Part shown: positions 1-5,451 of the stretch, in pieces
Position numbering within the stretch: the stretch's first letter is position 1
How the letters are laid out: the number at the start of each line of letters is the position of its first letter
Position numbers and translations under genes: made by a program
From: an uncultured Eubacteriales bacterium
Lineage (GTDB): Bacteria; Bacillota; Clostridia; Lachnospirales; Lachnospiraceae
Direction: 5' to 3'
Length of the DNA: 5,451 bases
Assembly: GCA_900321915.1 (NCBI GenBank)
Contig: ONXW01000264.1
Span: forward strand, 1 to 5,451
Notes under the pieces: model-generated
Told to the model about the DNA's origin: nothing
Database searches by the model: none
What the model saw: the letters and a program-made list of their open reading frames with translations, nothing else

Positions 1-444
1 GAGCACATCGGCCTCGGAACCATCCTGGACGCCGTGCTGGTGGGCAAATATTTTGACCTCTTCACAAGGCTCAACCTGCTGCCGCACCCGGAGACTCTTC
101 CCTTCCGGATGCTGTACCTGTTTGCCGGCATGTTTATCATCGCCGTGGGCCAGGTCTATTACATGAGCGCCGCCCTGTGCTGCGGCCCTAGGGACGCCCT
201 TCTGGTCGGCGTCGGAAAACGGTTCCGCAAGGTTCCCATCGGCATCGTCCAGATAGGCATGCAGGGCGCCGTCACCGTGGTGGATCTCCTGCTCGGGAGC
301 CCCGTCGGTATCGGGACCATCATCCTCGTGTTCGGCATGGGCTTCGCCATCCAGACTGTCTTCGGCCTGTTCCGGTTTGAGCCGCGGGATGTGGTCCACG
401 AGAGCATTATCCGGAATATACAGCAGATCGCTCAAGCCGGATGA
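1..444 (+). CDS. YczE/YitT-like integral membrane protein, 3' part
   Basis: The frame is open from the first base to the TGA at 442-444, so this is the C-terminal 147 residues of a protein whose start lies left of the window. The GTG at 34 is not a credible start, because the residues before it (EHIGLGTILDA) already fit the family. Three hydrophobic stretches are visible, near residues 38-54, 77-95 and 100-113. Family-like features are the 'GxGT' segment followed by 'LVG' at the left edge, a 'GPRDAL' motif after a helix, and a later 'VGIGT' motif. These resemble the YczE group of membrane proteins (about 210 residues). The biochemical role of that group is not established; yczE has been linked genetically to lipopeptide production in Bacillus. 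The gene runs convergently into the minus-strand ygjV-like gene and overlaps its 3' end by 38 bases, so no terminator fits directly after it. The family call is from motif memory and the function is unknown. Confidence 0.75.
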   Translation, partial: EHIGLGTILDAVLVGKYFDLFTRLNLLPHPETLPFRMLYLFAGMFIIAVGQVYYMSAALCCGPRDALLVGVGKRFRKVPIGIVQIGMQGAVTVVDLLLGSPVGIGTIILVFGMGFAIQTVFGLFRFEPRDVVHESIIRNIQQIAQAG

Positions 445-922
445 GGGAAATGAGCCCGGCCGTGAAGGAGACCGCTTCCCCGCAGCCCGACACGATATTG
501 CCGAGACAGAAGGCGTATATCCCCCACATCATGATGTTGATGAGGATGCCGATCTTCGTCATCCGGATCCCCTTCGCGTAATGGTTGAAGGCGGTCAGCT
601 CCACCGTCGCGATAATGGGGAGAAGGCCGATAAACCCATCCGTGTTGACCATGAGTCCGATAATCACCGTGAGGACGGCTGTCACCACCATCTCGGGAGC
701 GGAAAACTTATCCTCCATGGTGCGCCAGTTCCGGTACACCGCGATGATAAGCGTCGTGAAGCCTGACCAGGCCCCGAGAACAACCATGATGAGCAGGGAA
801 AGCATACATTCTATCAGCTGCAGCCTGTATACCTTTCTGCGCGTCGGGGCGCAGGTGCTCAGGGTGAGACAGGTCACCTGCAGAACAGCGATAAGATTTG
901 CGATAATCACTCTTGTCGTCAT
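407..922 (-). CDS. YgjV-like small integral membrane protein
   Basis: This is a 171-residue, strongly hydrophobic protein beginning MTTRVIIANL and ending in TAA at 407-409. About five to six membrane segments are visible, near residues 4-22, 34-60, 76-92, 97-113, 122-139 and 146-160. A short charged loop (RNWRTMEDKF) lies between the second and third, and there is no signal peptide or catalytic motif. Size, topology and the 'SG...YRN' region after the second helix resemble the YgjV family of inner membrane proteins, whose function is unknown. The ATG at 922 was chosen because a GGAG lies 7 bases upstream. An in-frame GTG at 994 would place the predicted promoter and hairpin against the coding sequence. 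It follows the hydE operon on the same strand but appears to have its own promoter. Its last 38 bases overlap the convergent yczE-like gene. The family assignment is moderate and no function is proposed. Confidence 0.72.
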   Translation of the reverse strand: MTTRVIIANLIAVLQVTCLTLSTCAPTRRKVYRLQLIECMLSLLIMVVLGAWSGFTTLIIAVYRNWRTMEDKFSAPEMVVTAVLTVIIGLMVNTDGFIGLLPIIATVELTAFNHYAKGIRMTKIGILINIMMWGIYAFCLGNIVSGCGEAVSFTAGLISLIRLERSAVYSG

Positions 923-929
923 GTCCGTA

Positions 930-933
930 CTCC
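930..933 (-). promoter_or_regulatory. Ribosome binding site of ygjV-like gene
   Basis: On the minus strand GGAG lies 7 bases before the ATG at 922. It supports that ATG over the longer GTG start at 994, and it sits only 6 bases beyond the 10-bp hairpin. Confidence 0.7.
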
Positions 934-939
934 GTATAC

Positions 940-964
940 AAAACGCCGGTAAACCCGGCGTTTT
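940..964. terminator. Perfect 10-bp hairpin, possible bidirectional terminator or leader attenuator
   Basis: AAAACGCCGG at 940-949 pairs perfectly with CCGGCGTTTT at 955-964 around a 5-base loop. The stem has a G+C-rich core with A/T ends, as in an intrinsic terminator. Read on the minus strand it follows hydE by about 95 bases and ends in TTTT before GTATAC, so it could end the maturation operon. Read on the plus strand it has a better U-rich tail (TTTTCTGTTTT, 961-971), so it could stop antisense transcription coming from the yczE side. It also lies between the predicted ygjV promoter and the ygjV start, where it would form in the leader RNA. The structure is clear; which of these roles applies is inference. 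Confidence 0.7.
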
Positions 965-993
965 CTGTTTTAAGAACCAATGACAATAAGTCA

Positions 994-1029
994 CTGGAAC
1001 AGTATACCTGTGGAAGGAAGAAAATTCAA
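994..1029 (-). promoter_or_regulatory. Predicted sigma-70/SigA promoter for ygjV-like gene
   Basis: On the minus strand TTGAAT (1024-1029) is separated by exactly 17 bases from TATACT (1001-1006). These match the -35 consensus at 4 of 6 positions and the -10 consensus at 5 of 6. The expected start is the G at about 994, giving a leader of about 72 bases before the ygjV ATG at 922. It sits within the 135-base gap just downstream of the hydE stop, so ygjV can be expressed separately from the hydrogenase maturation operon. There is no experimental support. Confidence 0.62.
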
Positions 1030-1057
1030 GTCCCGCGGAGCTTTGATCTCCGGAATC

Positions 1058-2104
1058 TCATTTTTCCCATCCGGGAGCGTCGCCCCTGGACACCACTACC
1101 TCATAGCCGATGGATTCTATCCTCGATGCCATGCAGCTTCTGCACTCCGCCGCCTCGTCGCCGGTGCAGATTTTCCCGTCATAAAGGAGGTATTTTGCGC
1201 GCACATCGGAGGGGGAGAGATTCGGCATGACAACATTTGCCCCCGAAAGAATACCCAGCTCCCGCCCCCGGGGATCTATGGTTCCGAGGGCCGTGGTGGC
1301 CGGAATAAGCCCCTGCGGGAACATGAGGCGGAGAATGCCGATGAGATACAGGGTGAGATCCATGGACCCCGCCGCAAAATCCTTAAACGGCGTGTCATGG
1401 TGGGGAATAAAGGGCCCGATGCCGATCATCTCAGGCTGAAGTTCCCGGAGGAACAGCAGGTCTGTCACCAGGCTTTCCGTCGTCTGGTACGGCGCCTCCA
1501 CCATCATCCCTGCCCCCACCTGGAACCCCAGATCCTTCAGGTCATATAGGCAGCGCCTGCGGTTTTCAAAGGTCAGCTCTTCGGGATGGAGCTTCCGGTA
1601 CAGGGAAATATCCGCTGTCTCATGGCGGAGAAGGTAGCGGTCCGCCCCGGCCTCCCGGTACCGCCGGTAGGATTCTTTTTCCTTTTCCCCTATGGACAGT
1701 GTCACCGCACAGTCAGGCATCTCTTCCTTGATCCGGGATACCAGCCGGCAGATGTCATCGTCGGAATACCGCATATCTTCGCCGCCCTGGAGCACAAACG
1801 TCCGGAAATCCAGGCCATACCCCATGCGGCAGCACCCCAGGACCTGCTCTTCGGTAAGGCGGTAGCGTTCACAGTTTCTGTTGCTTCTCCTGAGGCCGCA
1901 GTAATAGCAGTCATTCCGGCAGTAATTAGTGAATTCGATGAGTCCCCGGAGATAGACGCTGTTTCCGAAGTTTTCCCTCTGCCGGATACGCGCTTTTTCA
2001 AACAGGTACTCCGCGGTATCTTTGTCCCGGTTTTCCAGGAGCCTGCGGAATTCCTCCGCCGGCAGTGTCCTCTCTTCAAAAAGCAGATCAATCAATTCTC
2101 TCAT
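1058..2104 (-). CDS. hydE: [FeFe]-hydrogenase maturase HydE (radical SAM)
   Basis: This is a 348-residue cytoplasmic radical SAM enzyme that helps make the 2Fe subcluster of the [FeFe]-hydrogenase H-cluster. In current models it acts on the iron-carbonyl-cyanide-cysteine complex made by HydG, and the product goes to HydF. Sequence evidence is the CX3CX2C SAM-cluster motif (C62, C66, C69) inside the family-typical context 'RGLIEFTNYCRNDCYYCG', a 'LQGGED' motif near 105-110, 'RHETA' near 160, and 'TTALGT' near 270. The accessory cluster motif CX7CX2C near the C-terminus (C313, C321, C324) is present; many HydE proteins have it, including that of Thermotoga maritima. Length is normal. The ATG at 2104 was chosen because AAGGAG lies 5 bases upstream. 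The in-frame GTG at 2125 would add 7 residues, run into the end of the preceding gene and lose that signal. It is the last gene of the operon, 22 bases after the TM1266-like gene. The glycine usual in 'MVGxPxQT' is E here (MVEAPYQT). Confidence 0.95.
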   Translation of the reverse strand: MRELIDLLFEERTLPAEEFRRLLENRDKDTAEYLFEKARIRQRENFGNSVYLRGLIEFTNYCRNDCYYCGLRRSNRNCERYRLTEEQVLGCCRMGYGLDFRTFVLQGGEDMRYSDDDICRLVSRIKEEMPDCAVTLSIGEKEKESYRRYREAGADRYLLRHETADISLYRKLHPEELTFENRRRCLYDLKDLGFQVGAGMMVEAPYQTTESLVTDLLFLRELQPEMIGIGPFIPHHDTPFKDFAAGSMDLTLYLIGILRLMFPQGLIPATTALGTIDPRGRELGILSGANVVMPNLSPSDVRAKYLLYDGKICTGDEAAECRSCMASRIESIGYEVVVSRGDAPGWEK

Positions 2105-2109
2105 GAATA

Positions 2110-2115
2110 CTCCTT
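2110..2115 (-). promoter_or_regulatory. Ribosome binding site deciding the hydE start
   Basis: AAGGAG on the minus strand, 5 bases before the ATG at 2104, lies within the short gap after the TM1266-like stop at 2127. It excludes the upstream in-frame GTG at 2125 as the main start. Confidence 0.8.
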
Positions 2116-2126
2116 TTTCCGGCACT

Positions 2127-2387
2127 TCACATCTTCGAATACGTCGCCTTCACGGTGATCCCGGAAACACGGCCAAGCTTGCCGGTAAGCGAGCTGATAA
2201 CCTCCGCCGGCGCGTCGATGGCCACGCTGATCAGGGAAATATTCTTCTCCCGGTAAGGTATTCCCATCCGTCCGATGATGTATTCGCTGAACATGTGGAG
2301 AATCCTGTTCATCTCCCCCGTGGATTCCGGATCTTCCACCACAATGGCGACAATAGCGATTCTCGTATTCTTTTTCTCTTCTTCCAT
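2127..2387 (-). CDS. TM1266-type iron-only hydrogenase system regulator
   Basis: This is an 86-residue protein starting MEEEKKNTRIAIVAIVVED and ending at TGA 2127-2129. It matches the small TM1266 family, usually about 80-90 residues, which is found almost only beside HydE/HydF/HydG genes and is annotated as an iron-only hydrogenase system regulator. The fold is ACT/NikR-C-like (ferredoxin-like). The visible pattern fits: a first beta strand (RIAIVAIVV), a helix carrying 'MNRILHMFSEYIIGRMGIPY', a second strand (ISLISVAI), a helix (VISSLTGKLGRV) and a last strand (ITVKATYS). There is no DNA-binding domain in the protein, so a direct repressor role is not evident; ligand sensing or protein-protein regulation is possible. 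The ATG at 2387 has GGGAGG 10 bases upstream, plus a closer AGGTG 4 bases upstream. It sits between hydF (58-base gap) and hydE (22-base gap). Confidence 0.9.
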   Translation of the reverse strand: MEEEKKNTRIAIVAIVVEDPESTGEMNRILHMFSEYIIGRMGIPYREKNISLISVAIDAPAEVISSLTGKLGRVSGITVKATYSKM

Positions 2388-2445
2388 GATACACCTGCCT
2401 CCCTGTTATGCCGGGGTTTTCCTGTCCCTTTTCCCGGTTCTCCCG

Positions 2446-3672
2446 TCATTTGTTTCCGGAGTCCGCGCCGGTCTCCACCTTGTCCAGAATCCCCTTAAGG
2501 TACGCGATGGCTACCCCGTAATTGGTCATGGGCACGCCGGCAGCTTTTGCACGGGCCGTGCGGGCCATGACGAACTTCCGGTTAAACATGCAGGCGCCGC
2601 ACTGGATAATCAGGTCATATCCGGCGACATTTTCCGGAAAATCCGCTCCCGCCGCCATATCCACCGTGAGCCCTTCCCCGACGCGCCTGCGGAGGAGCCT
2701 GGGCAGCTTCACCCGGCCGATGTCCTCCGTGAGAGGCGCGTGGGTGCAGCACTCGGCGATCAGCACCCGGGATTTCTCCGTGAGTTTCGCGATGGTCTCC
2801 GCGCTCTCCGTGTAATAGGAAATATCCCCCTTGTAGGCAGCGAAGAGGATGGAGAAGGAGGTCAGGATGCTCTCCTCCGGCTTTTTCCGGTATACGGTAT
2901 CAAACACCTGGGAATCGGTGATGATGAGCTTCGGCGCTGTCCTGAACTTTGCCAGGGCGTCATCCAGCTCATCGGTGGTGCAGCAGGTGACTACGCACTT
3001 CCGGTCCAGGAGCTCCCTTATGGTCTGTACCTGGGGCAGGATGAGGCGCCCGTCCGGCGCCTGGATATCCTGGGGCATCACCAGCAGCACCGAATCGCCC
3101 TGCCGGACCAGATCCCCGGTGATATAGCGTTTTTTCTCCGTCTGCCGGAAGGATCGGATAAATTCTTCCTTCAGGGCCACGATCCCCTGCCTTGTGACGG
3201 CGCTCACGGGAAGAACCGGTATCCCGGATTCCTCCGCAACGGCCGCCCTTAAGCGCTCCCCCTCTTCCGGGGAAAGGGTGTCCGCTTTCCCGATGACGCC
3301 GATGACGGGCGTTTCCCGATCCCTGAAAAAGGAGATCCACTCCTTTTCCGCGCTTCGGTCATCTCCCGTACCGAACACCACCACGGCGATGTCGGACCGC
3401 TCCGCCGCTTTCCTGGCCGCCTCCGTCCGGAGCTCCCCGAGAGTCCCGGAATCGTCGAAGCCTGCCGTATCCAGGAGGACGCAGGGACCGATCCCGTGTA
3501 TCTCCATGCTCTTGTGCACCACATCCGTCGTGGTTCCCGCGGTGTCGGACACGATGGAGACGGACTGGCCGGTAAATGCATTCACAATCGACGATTTTCC
3601 CGCATTCATCCGGCCGAAGAACCCGATGTGGGTGCGGTTGGCCGAAGGCGTCTGATTCAGTGTATTTTCCAT
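2446..3672 (-). CDS. hydF: [FeFe]-hydrogenase maturation GTPase/scaffold HydF
   Basis: This 408-residue cytoplasmic protein carries the 2Fe precursor and delivers it to apo-hydrogenase HydA. The N-terminal GTPase domain (about 12-180) has the P-loop GRMNAGKS (20-27), the G2 region GTTTD (46-50), DTAG (68-71) and the G5-like SA (157-158). The G4 motif reads GKAD (128-131) rather than the usual NKxD. A middle dimerisation domain follows (about 185-295). The C-terminal cluster-binding domain contains the HydF signature CxH...CxxC: C309, H311, C358 and C361, with 46 residues between H311 and C358. All expected Fe-S ligands are present and the length is normal. The ATG at 3672 has AAAGGA 9 bases upstream. 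It begins only 16 bases after the ABC ATPase stop, so it is very probably co-transcribed and perhaps translationally linked with the transporter. The TM1266-like gene and hydE follow it. Confidence 0.95.
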   Translation of the reverse strand: MENTLNQTPSANRTHIGFFGRMNAGKSSIVNAFTGQSVSIVSDTAGTTTDVVHKSMEIHGIGPCVLLDTAGFDDSGTLGELRTEAARKAAERSDIAVVVFGTGDDRSAEKEWISFFRDRETPVIGVIGKADTLSPEEGERLRAAVAEESGIPVLPVSAVTRQGIVALKEEFIRSFRQTEKKRYITGDLVRQGDSVLLVMPQDIQAPDGRLILPQVQTIRELLDRKCVVTCCTTDELDDALAKFRTAPKLIITDSQVFDTVYRKKPEESILTSFSILFAAYKGDISYYTESAETIAKLTEKSRVLIAECCTHAPLTEDIGRVKLPRLLRRRVGEGLTVDMAAGADFPENVAGYDLIIQCGACMFNRKFVMARTARAKAAGVPMTNYGVAIAYLKGILDKVETGADSGNK

Positions 3673-3681
3673 AGAATAACG

Positions 3682-3687
3682 TCCTTT
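3682..3687 (-). promoter_or_regulatory. Ribosome binding site of hydF
   Basis: AAAGGA on the minus strand lies 9 bases before the hydF ATG and begins one base after the stop codon of the ABC ATPase gene (3689-3691). This leaves no room for a separate promoter in the gap and supports co-transcription. Confidence 0.65.
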
Positions 3688-3688
3688 C

Positions 3689-4519
3689 TCAGGCCTGTCC
3701 GCCTGTCCGGATTCCCGGATTCTGCACCGTCGGCACCAGATTTACCGGGATCAGCGAGGTGTAGCGCTTTCCGCCGATATTTTCCTCCCGCATCCGGACC
3801 TCCACGCCGAAGGCCGCGCGCATATTTTCCGCGGTCAGGATCTCAGATGTTTTCCCGAACAGGTGGCTTCCGTCGTTAAACAGCAGCAGCGTATCCCCGT
3901 TCATGCTGACGGCATGCTCCGGGTAGTGGGTGTTGAGGATGGCGGCCAGTCCCTCCTCGGCGCACAGGCGCCCGATGAGGTTCATTACCACCAGCTGGTT
4001 GCGGAAATCCAGCCCCGTCTCCGGCTCGTCCAGGATCAGCAGTTCCGGCTCCGCCGCCAGCGCCCGGGCGATCAGCACCAGCTGCAGCTCGCCCCCGGAA
4101 ACCTCCGCGCAGTTCCGGTCCGCCAGGTGGGCGACGCCGGCCCGCTCCATGGCGTGCATGGCAATCTCCCGGTCTTTTTTTCCGGGAATGCCGAACAGGG
4201 AGAGGTACGCGCTCCTCCCCAGGAGGACCATGTCAAAGCAGGTCCCGGGGAATACCATGGACTTGGCCTGCGGCACGTAGGCGGCCTTCCGCCAAAGCGC
4301 GGCCGGCTTCATTGTCCTGATGTCAGTCCCGTCCAGGAGCGTCTGCCCCGTCGTCCAGTGCAGGAACCCCAGCATGCACCGGAGCAGGGTTGTTTTCCCC
4401 GCGCCGTTGGGCCCGAGGATCGTGATGGTGCTCCCCGGAACAGCCGTCAGGCTGATGTTTTTGAGGATTTCTCTCTGTCCGGGATAGGCGAATCTCCCGT
4501 CTCTCACTTCGAATTTCAT
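3689..4519 (-). CDS. FepC/FecE-type ABC transporter ATP-binding protein
   Basis: This 276-residue ATPase belongs to the iron-chelate/heme/cobalamin class of importers. It sits on the inner face of the membrane and powers the adjacent FecCD-type permease. Visible motifs in order are Walker A GPNGAGKTT (36-44), Q-loop VPQ (Q84), the signature VSGGE (140-144, a normal variant of LSGGQ), Walker B LLILDEP (160-166) with the D-loop GLD (169-171), and the switch histidine in NTHYPEHA (H198). All catalytic residues are present. The C-terminal part includes 'AAFGVEV', as in iron-siderophore ATPases, and a somewhat extended tail. The ATG at 4519 has a perfect AAAGGAGG 9 bases upstream. It lies 37 bases after the permease and 16 bases before hydF. 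The class is secure; the substrate (ferric siderophore, heme, cobalamin, or molybdate/tungstate, which related systems carry) cannot be read from the ATPase. Confidence 0.92.
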   Translation of the reverse strand: MKFEVRDGRFAYPGQREILKNISLTAVPGSTITILGPNGAGKTTLLRCMLGFLHWTTGQTLLDGTDIRTMKPAALWRKAAYVPQAKSMVFPGTCFDMVLLGRSAYLSLFGIPGKKDREIAMHAMERAGVAHLADRNCAEVSGGELQLVLIARALAAEPELLILDEPETGLDFRNQLVVMNLIGRLCAEEGLAAILNTHYPEHAVSMNGDTLLLFNDGSHLFGKTSEILTAENMRAAFGVEVRMREENIGGKRYTSLIPVNLVPTVQNPGIRTGGQA

Positions 4520-4528
4520 GCCCGGATT

Positions 4529-4536
4529 CCTCCTTT
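4529..4536 (-). promoter_or_regulatory. Strong ribosome binding site of the ABC ATPase gene
   Basis: AAAGGAGG on the minus strand lies 9 bases before the ATG at 4519. It is the best match to the anti-Shine-Dalgarno sequence in the window and fits a Firmicutes-type host. Confidence 0.8.
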
Positions 4537-4556
4537 CTTCTGTACTCTCCCACGTC

Positions 4557-5451
4557 TCATGTCCTGAATCCCCCGGTTTTCCGGAGCAGCAGGATAAATA
4601 CCGGCGCCCCGATGACGGCGGTCAGTATGGAAACGGGAATTTCCGAGGCGGTCATACAGCGCGCCGCCGTGTCCGCGGCCAGCATGAACAGGCCGCCCGC
4701 AAGAATGGAAAATGGCACCACATAACAGTTGTTGTTGCCGAAGGCCATGCGGGCGACATGGGGGATGAGGAGTCCCACCCATCCGATGACGCCGCAGAGC
4801 GCCACCATGGTGGCCGTCACGGCAGTCGCCGCGAGGATCACCAGGGCCCGCAGCAGCGGGAGGTTCACGCCCAGAGCCCGCGCCTCATCCTCCGGGAGCG
4901 ACAGGGCGTTCAGCCGGAACCGCAGGCAGAAAATGAGAATTGTCCCCGTAAGAATCACCGGCGCTCCCAGAAGAAGGGACCTCTGGGTGACCCCGGAAAA
5001 GCTGCCCATCAGCCAGAATGTGATGACCGGCAGCACGTCCTGCGGGTCCGCGATGTATTTGACAAGGGAGACCAGCGCCGAAAACAGGGAGCTGATCACC
5101 ATGCCCGCGAGGATCACCATGATCATCGAAGGCCTGCCGCCGGAGGCCGTCTTCGTCACCGTAAACACCAGGATCACCGACAGGATGCCGAACAGGAACG
5201 CGCAGAGCTGGACCTCGGGCGCGCCGAATCCCAGGAGGATTCCCAGGGCCGCCCCGAAGGAGGCGCCGTTGGCGACGCCCAGCGTGTCCGGGGTCGCCAG
5301 CGGGTTGGCGAACAGGCTCTGGAACGCAGCCCCCGCGGACGAGAGCCCCGCCCCCGCAATCAGAGCCAGGAGAATCCGGGGAATGCGGATGTTGAACAGG
5401 ACCGTGCGGACGTTGGTCTGCCCGCCCCCGCGGCCTGAAAGCTCCGCAAGC
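4557..5451 (-). CDS. FecCD-type ABC transporter permease, 5' end missing
   Basis: The frame is open from the right edge to TGA at 4557-4559, giving 297 visible residues. Usual length is about 330-350, so roughly the first 40, including the first membrane helix, lie outside. It is a polytopic inner-membrane permease of the BtuC/FecCD/FhuB family that forms the channel with the ATPase downstream. Family motifs are 'RIPRILLALIAGAGLSSAG' near the visible N-terminus, 'NPLATPDTLGVANGASFGA' just after it, 'SLPEDEARALGV' in the cytoplasmic loop that contacts the ATPase, and the C-terminal pair 'GVIGWVGLLIPHVAR' and 'EIPVSILTAVIGAPVF'. Between them run about seven to eight further hydrophobic helices. 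The GTG at 5177 is internal, not a start, because the upstream sequence in the same frame carries conserved motifs. It is the first visible gene of the maturation operon; a substrate-binding protein would be expected nearby but is not in the window. Confidence 0.93.
   Translation of the reverse strand, partial: LAELSGRGGGQTNVRTVLFNIRIPRILLALIAGAGLSSAGAAFQSLFANPLATPDTLGVANGASFGAALGILLGFGAPEVQLCAFLFGILSVILVFTVTKTASGGRPSMIMVILAGMVISSLFSALVSLVKYIADPQDVLPVITFWLMGSFSGVTQRSLLLGAPVILTGTILIFCLRFRLNALSLPEDEARALGVNLPLLRALVILAATAVTATMVALCGVIGWVGLLIPHVARMAFGNNNCYVVPFSILAGGLFMLAADTAARCMTASEIPVSILTAVIGAPVFILLLRKTGGFRT

Larger units (their letters stand above)
1058..5451 (-). other. Apparent operon: ABC importer - hydF - TM1266-like - hydE
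   Basis: Five minus-strand genes follow each other with gaps of 37, 16, 58 and 22 bases. Each of the four whose start is visible has its own ribosome binding site, and no convincing promoter or terminator lies between them. The start of the transcript lies beyond the right edge. The first reasonable terminator is the hairpin at 940-964. Joining importer and maturases in one transcript is inferred from spacing and strand only. Confidence 0.7.

Noticed and set aside
923..994. GTG start at 994 giving a 24-residue N-terminal extension of the ygjV-like protein
   Set aside because: The extension would be encoded through the 10-bp hairpin and begin at the predicted transcription start. The ATG at 922 has a good ribosome binding site and starts a typical membrane helix.
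1036..1052. 5-bp hairpin (CGGAG/CTCCG) just after the hydE stop as a terminator
   Set aside because: The stem is short with a 7-base loop and there is no U-tract directly after it on the minus strand; the 940-964 hairpin is far stronger.
2105..2125. Upstream in-frame GTG start for HydE
   Set aside because: The ATG at 2104 has a strong AAGGAG 5 bases upstream. The GTG at 2125 would overlap the preceding gene and adds residues without family support.
2411..2437. CCGGG/CCCGG pairing in the gap between hydF and the TM1266-like gene
   Set aside because: The stem is only 5 bp with a 17-base loop and no U-tract follows, so it is not a convincing terminator or riboswitch.
2275..3252. Long plus-strand open frame (about 325 codons) opposite hydF
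   Set aside because: It is antisense to hydF, which has complete family motifs. The translation is low-complexity, rich in R, G, H and P, with no recognisable domain; such frames are expected in G+C-rich coding DNA.
5175..5177. GTG at 5177 as the start of the permease
   Set aside because: The same frame stays open to the window edge and carries conserved FecCD motifs, so this is an internal valine codon.
4518..5438. Long plus-strand open frame (about 306 codons) opposite the permease
   Set aside because: The translation is dominated by H, R, D, Q and G, which is typical of the reverse strand of a G+C-rich membrane protein gene. It overlaps a clear FecCD permease.

Overview
The window (about 57% G+C by eye) looks like a piece of chromosome from an anaerobic, hydrogen-metabolising bacterium. 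Clostridia or a related Firmicutes-type anaerobe is most likely. The evidence is the set HydF, TM1266-type regulator and HydE, which serves [FeFe]-hydrogenase, plus strong AGGAGG-type ribosome binding sites and the YczE and YgjV membrane protein families. Genus cannot be told from the sequence alone. No rRNA, tRNA, CRISPR array, transposase or integrase was seen, and the window is almost fully coding.

Layout. Positions 1-444 (+ strand) hold the 3' part of a YczE/YitT-like membrane protein gene. It converges on, and overlaps by 38 bases, a minus-strand gene (407-922) for a small YgjV-like membrane protein. Positions 923-1057 are the only sizeable non-coding gap. It holds a good minus-strand sigma-70-type promoter, a perfect 10-bp hairpin and the ygjV ribosome binding site. 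From 1058 to the right edge there is one tightly packed minus-strand operon. In transcription order it reads: FecCD-type ABC importer permease (5' end outside the window), FepC/FecE-type ATPase, HydF GTPase/scaffold, TM1266-type small regulator, and HydE radical SAM maturase. Gaps between these genes are 37, 16, 58 and 22 bases, and no internal promoter or terminator was recognised.

How the genes may work together. HydE and HydF are two of the three dedicated maturases that build the 2Fe subcluster of the [FeFe]-hydrogenase H-cluster: HydE acts on an iron-carbonyl-cyanide precursor and HydF is the assembly scaffold. The third maturase, HydG, and the hydrogenase itself are not in the window. 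The notable point is that the maturases sit downstream of a siderophore/heme/cobalamin-type importer in what appears to be a single transcript. This suggests, but does not prove, that import of iron or an iron chelate is co-expressed with H-cluster assembly. The right edge cuts the permease, so the substrate-binding protein and the operon promoter are not visible.
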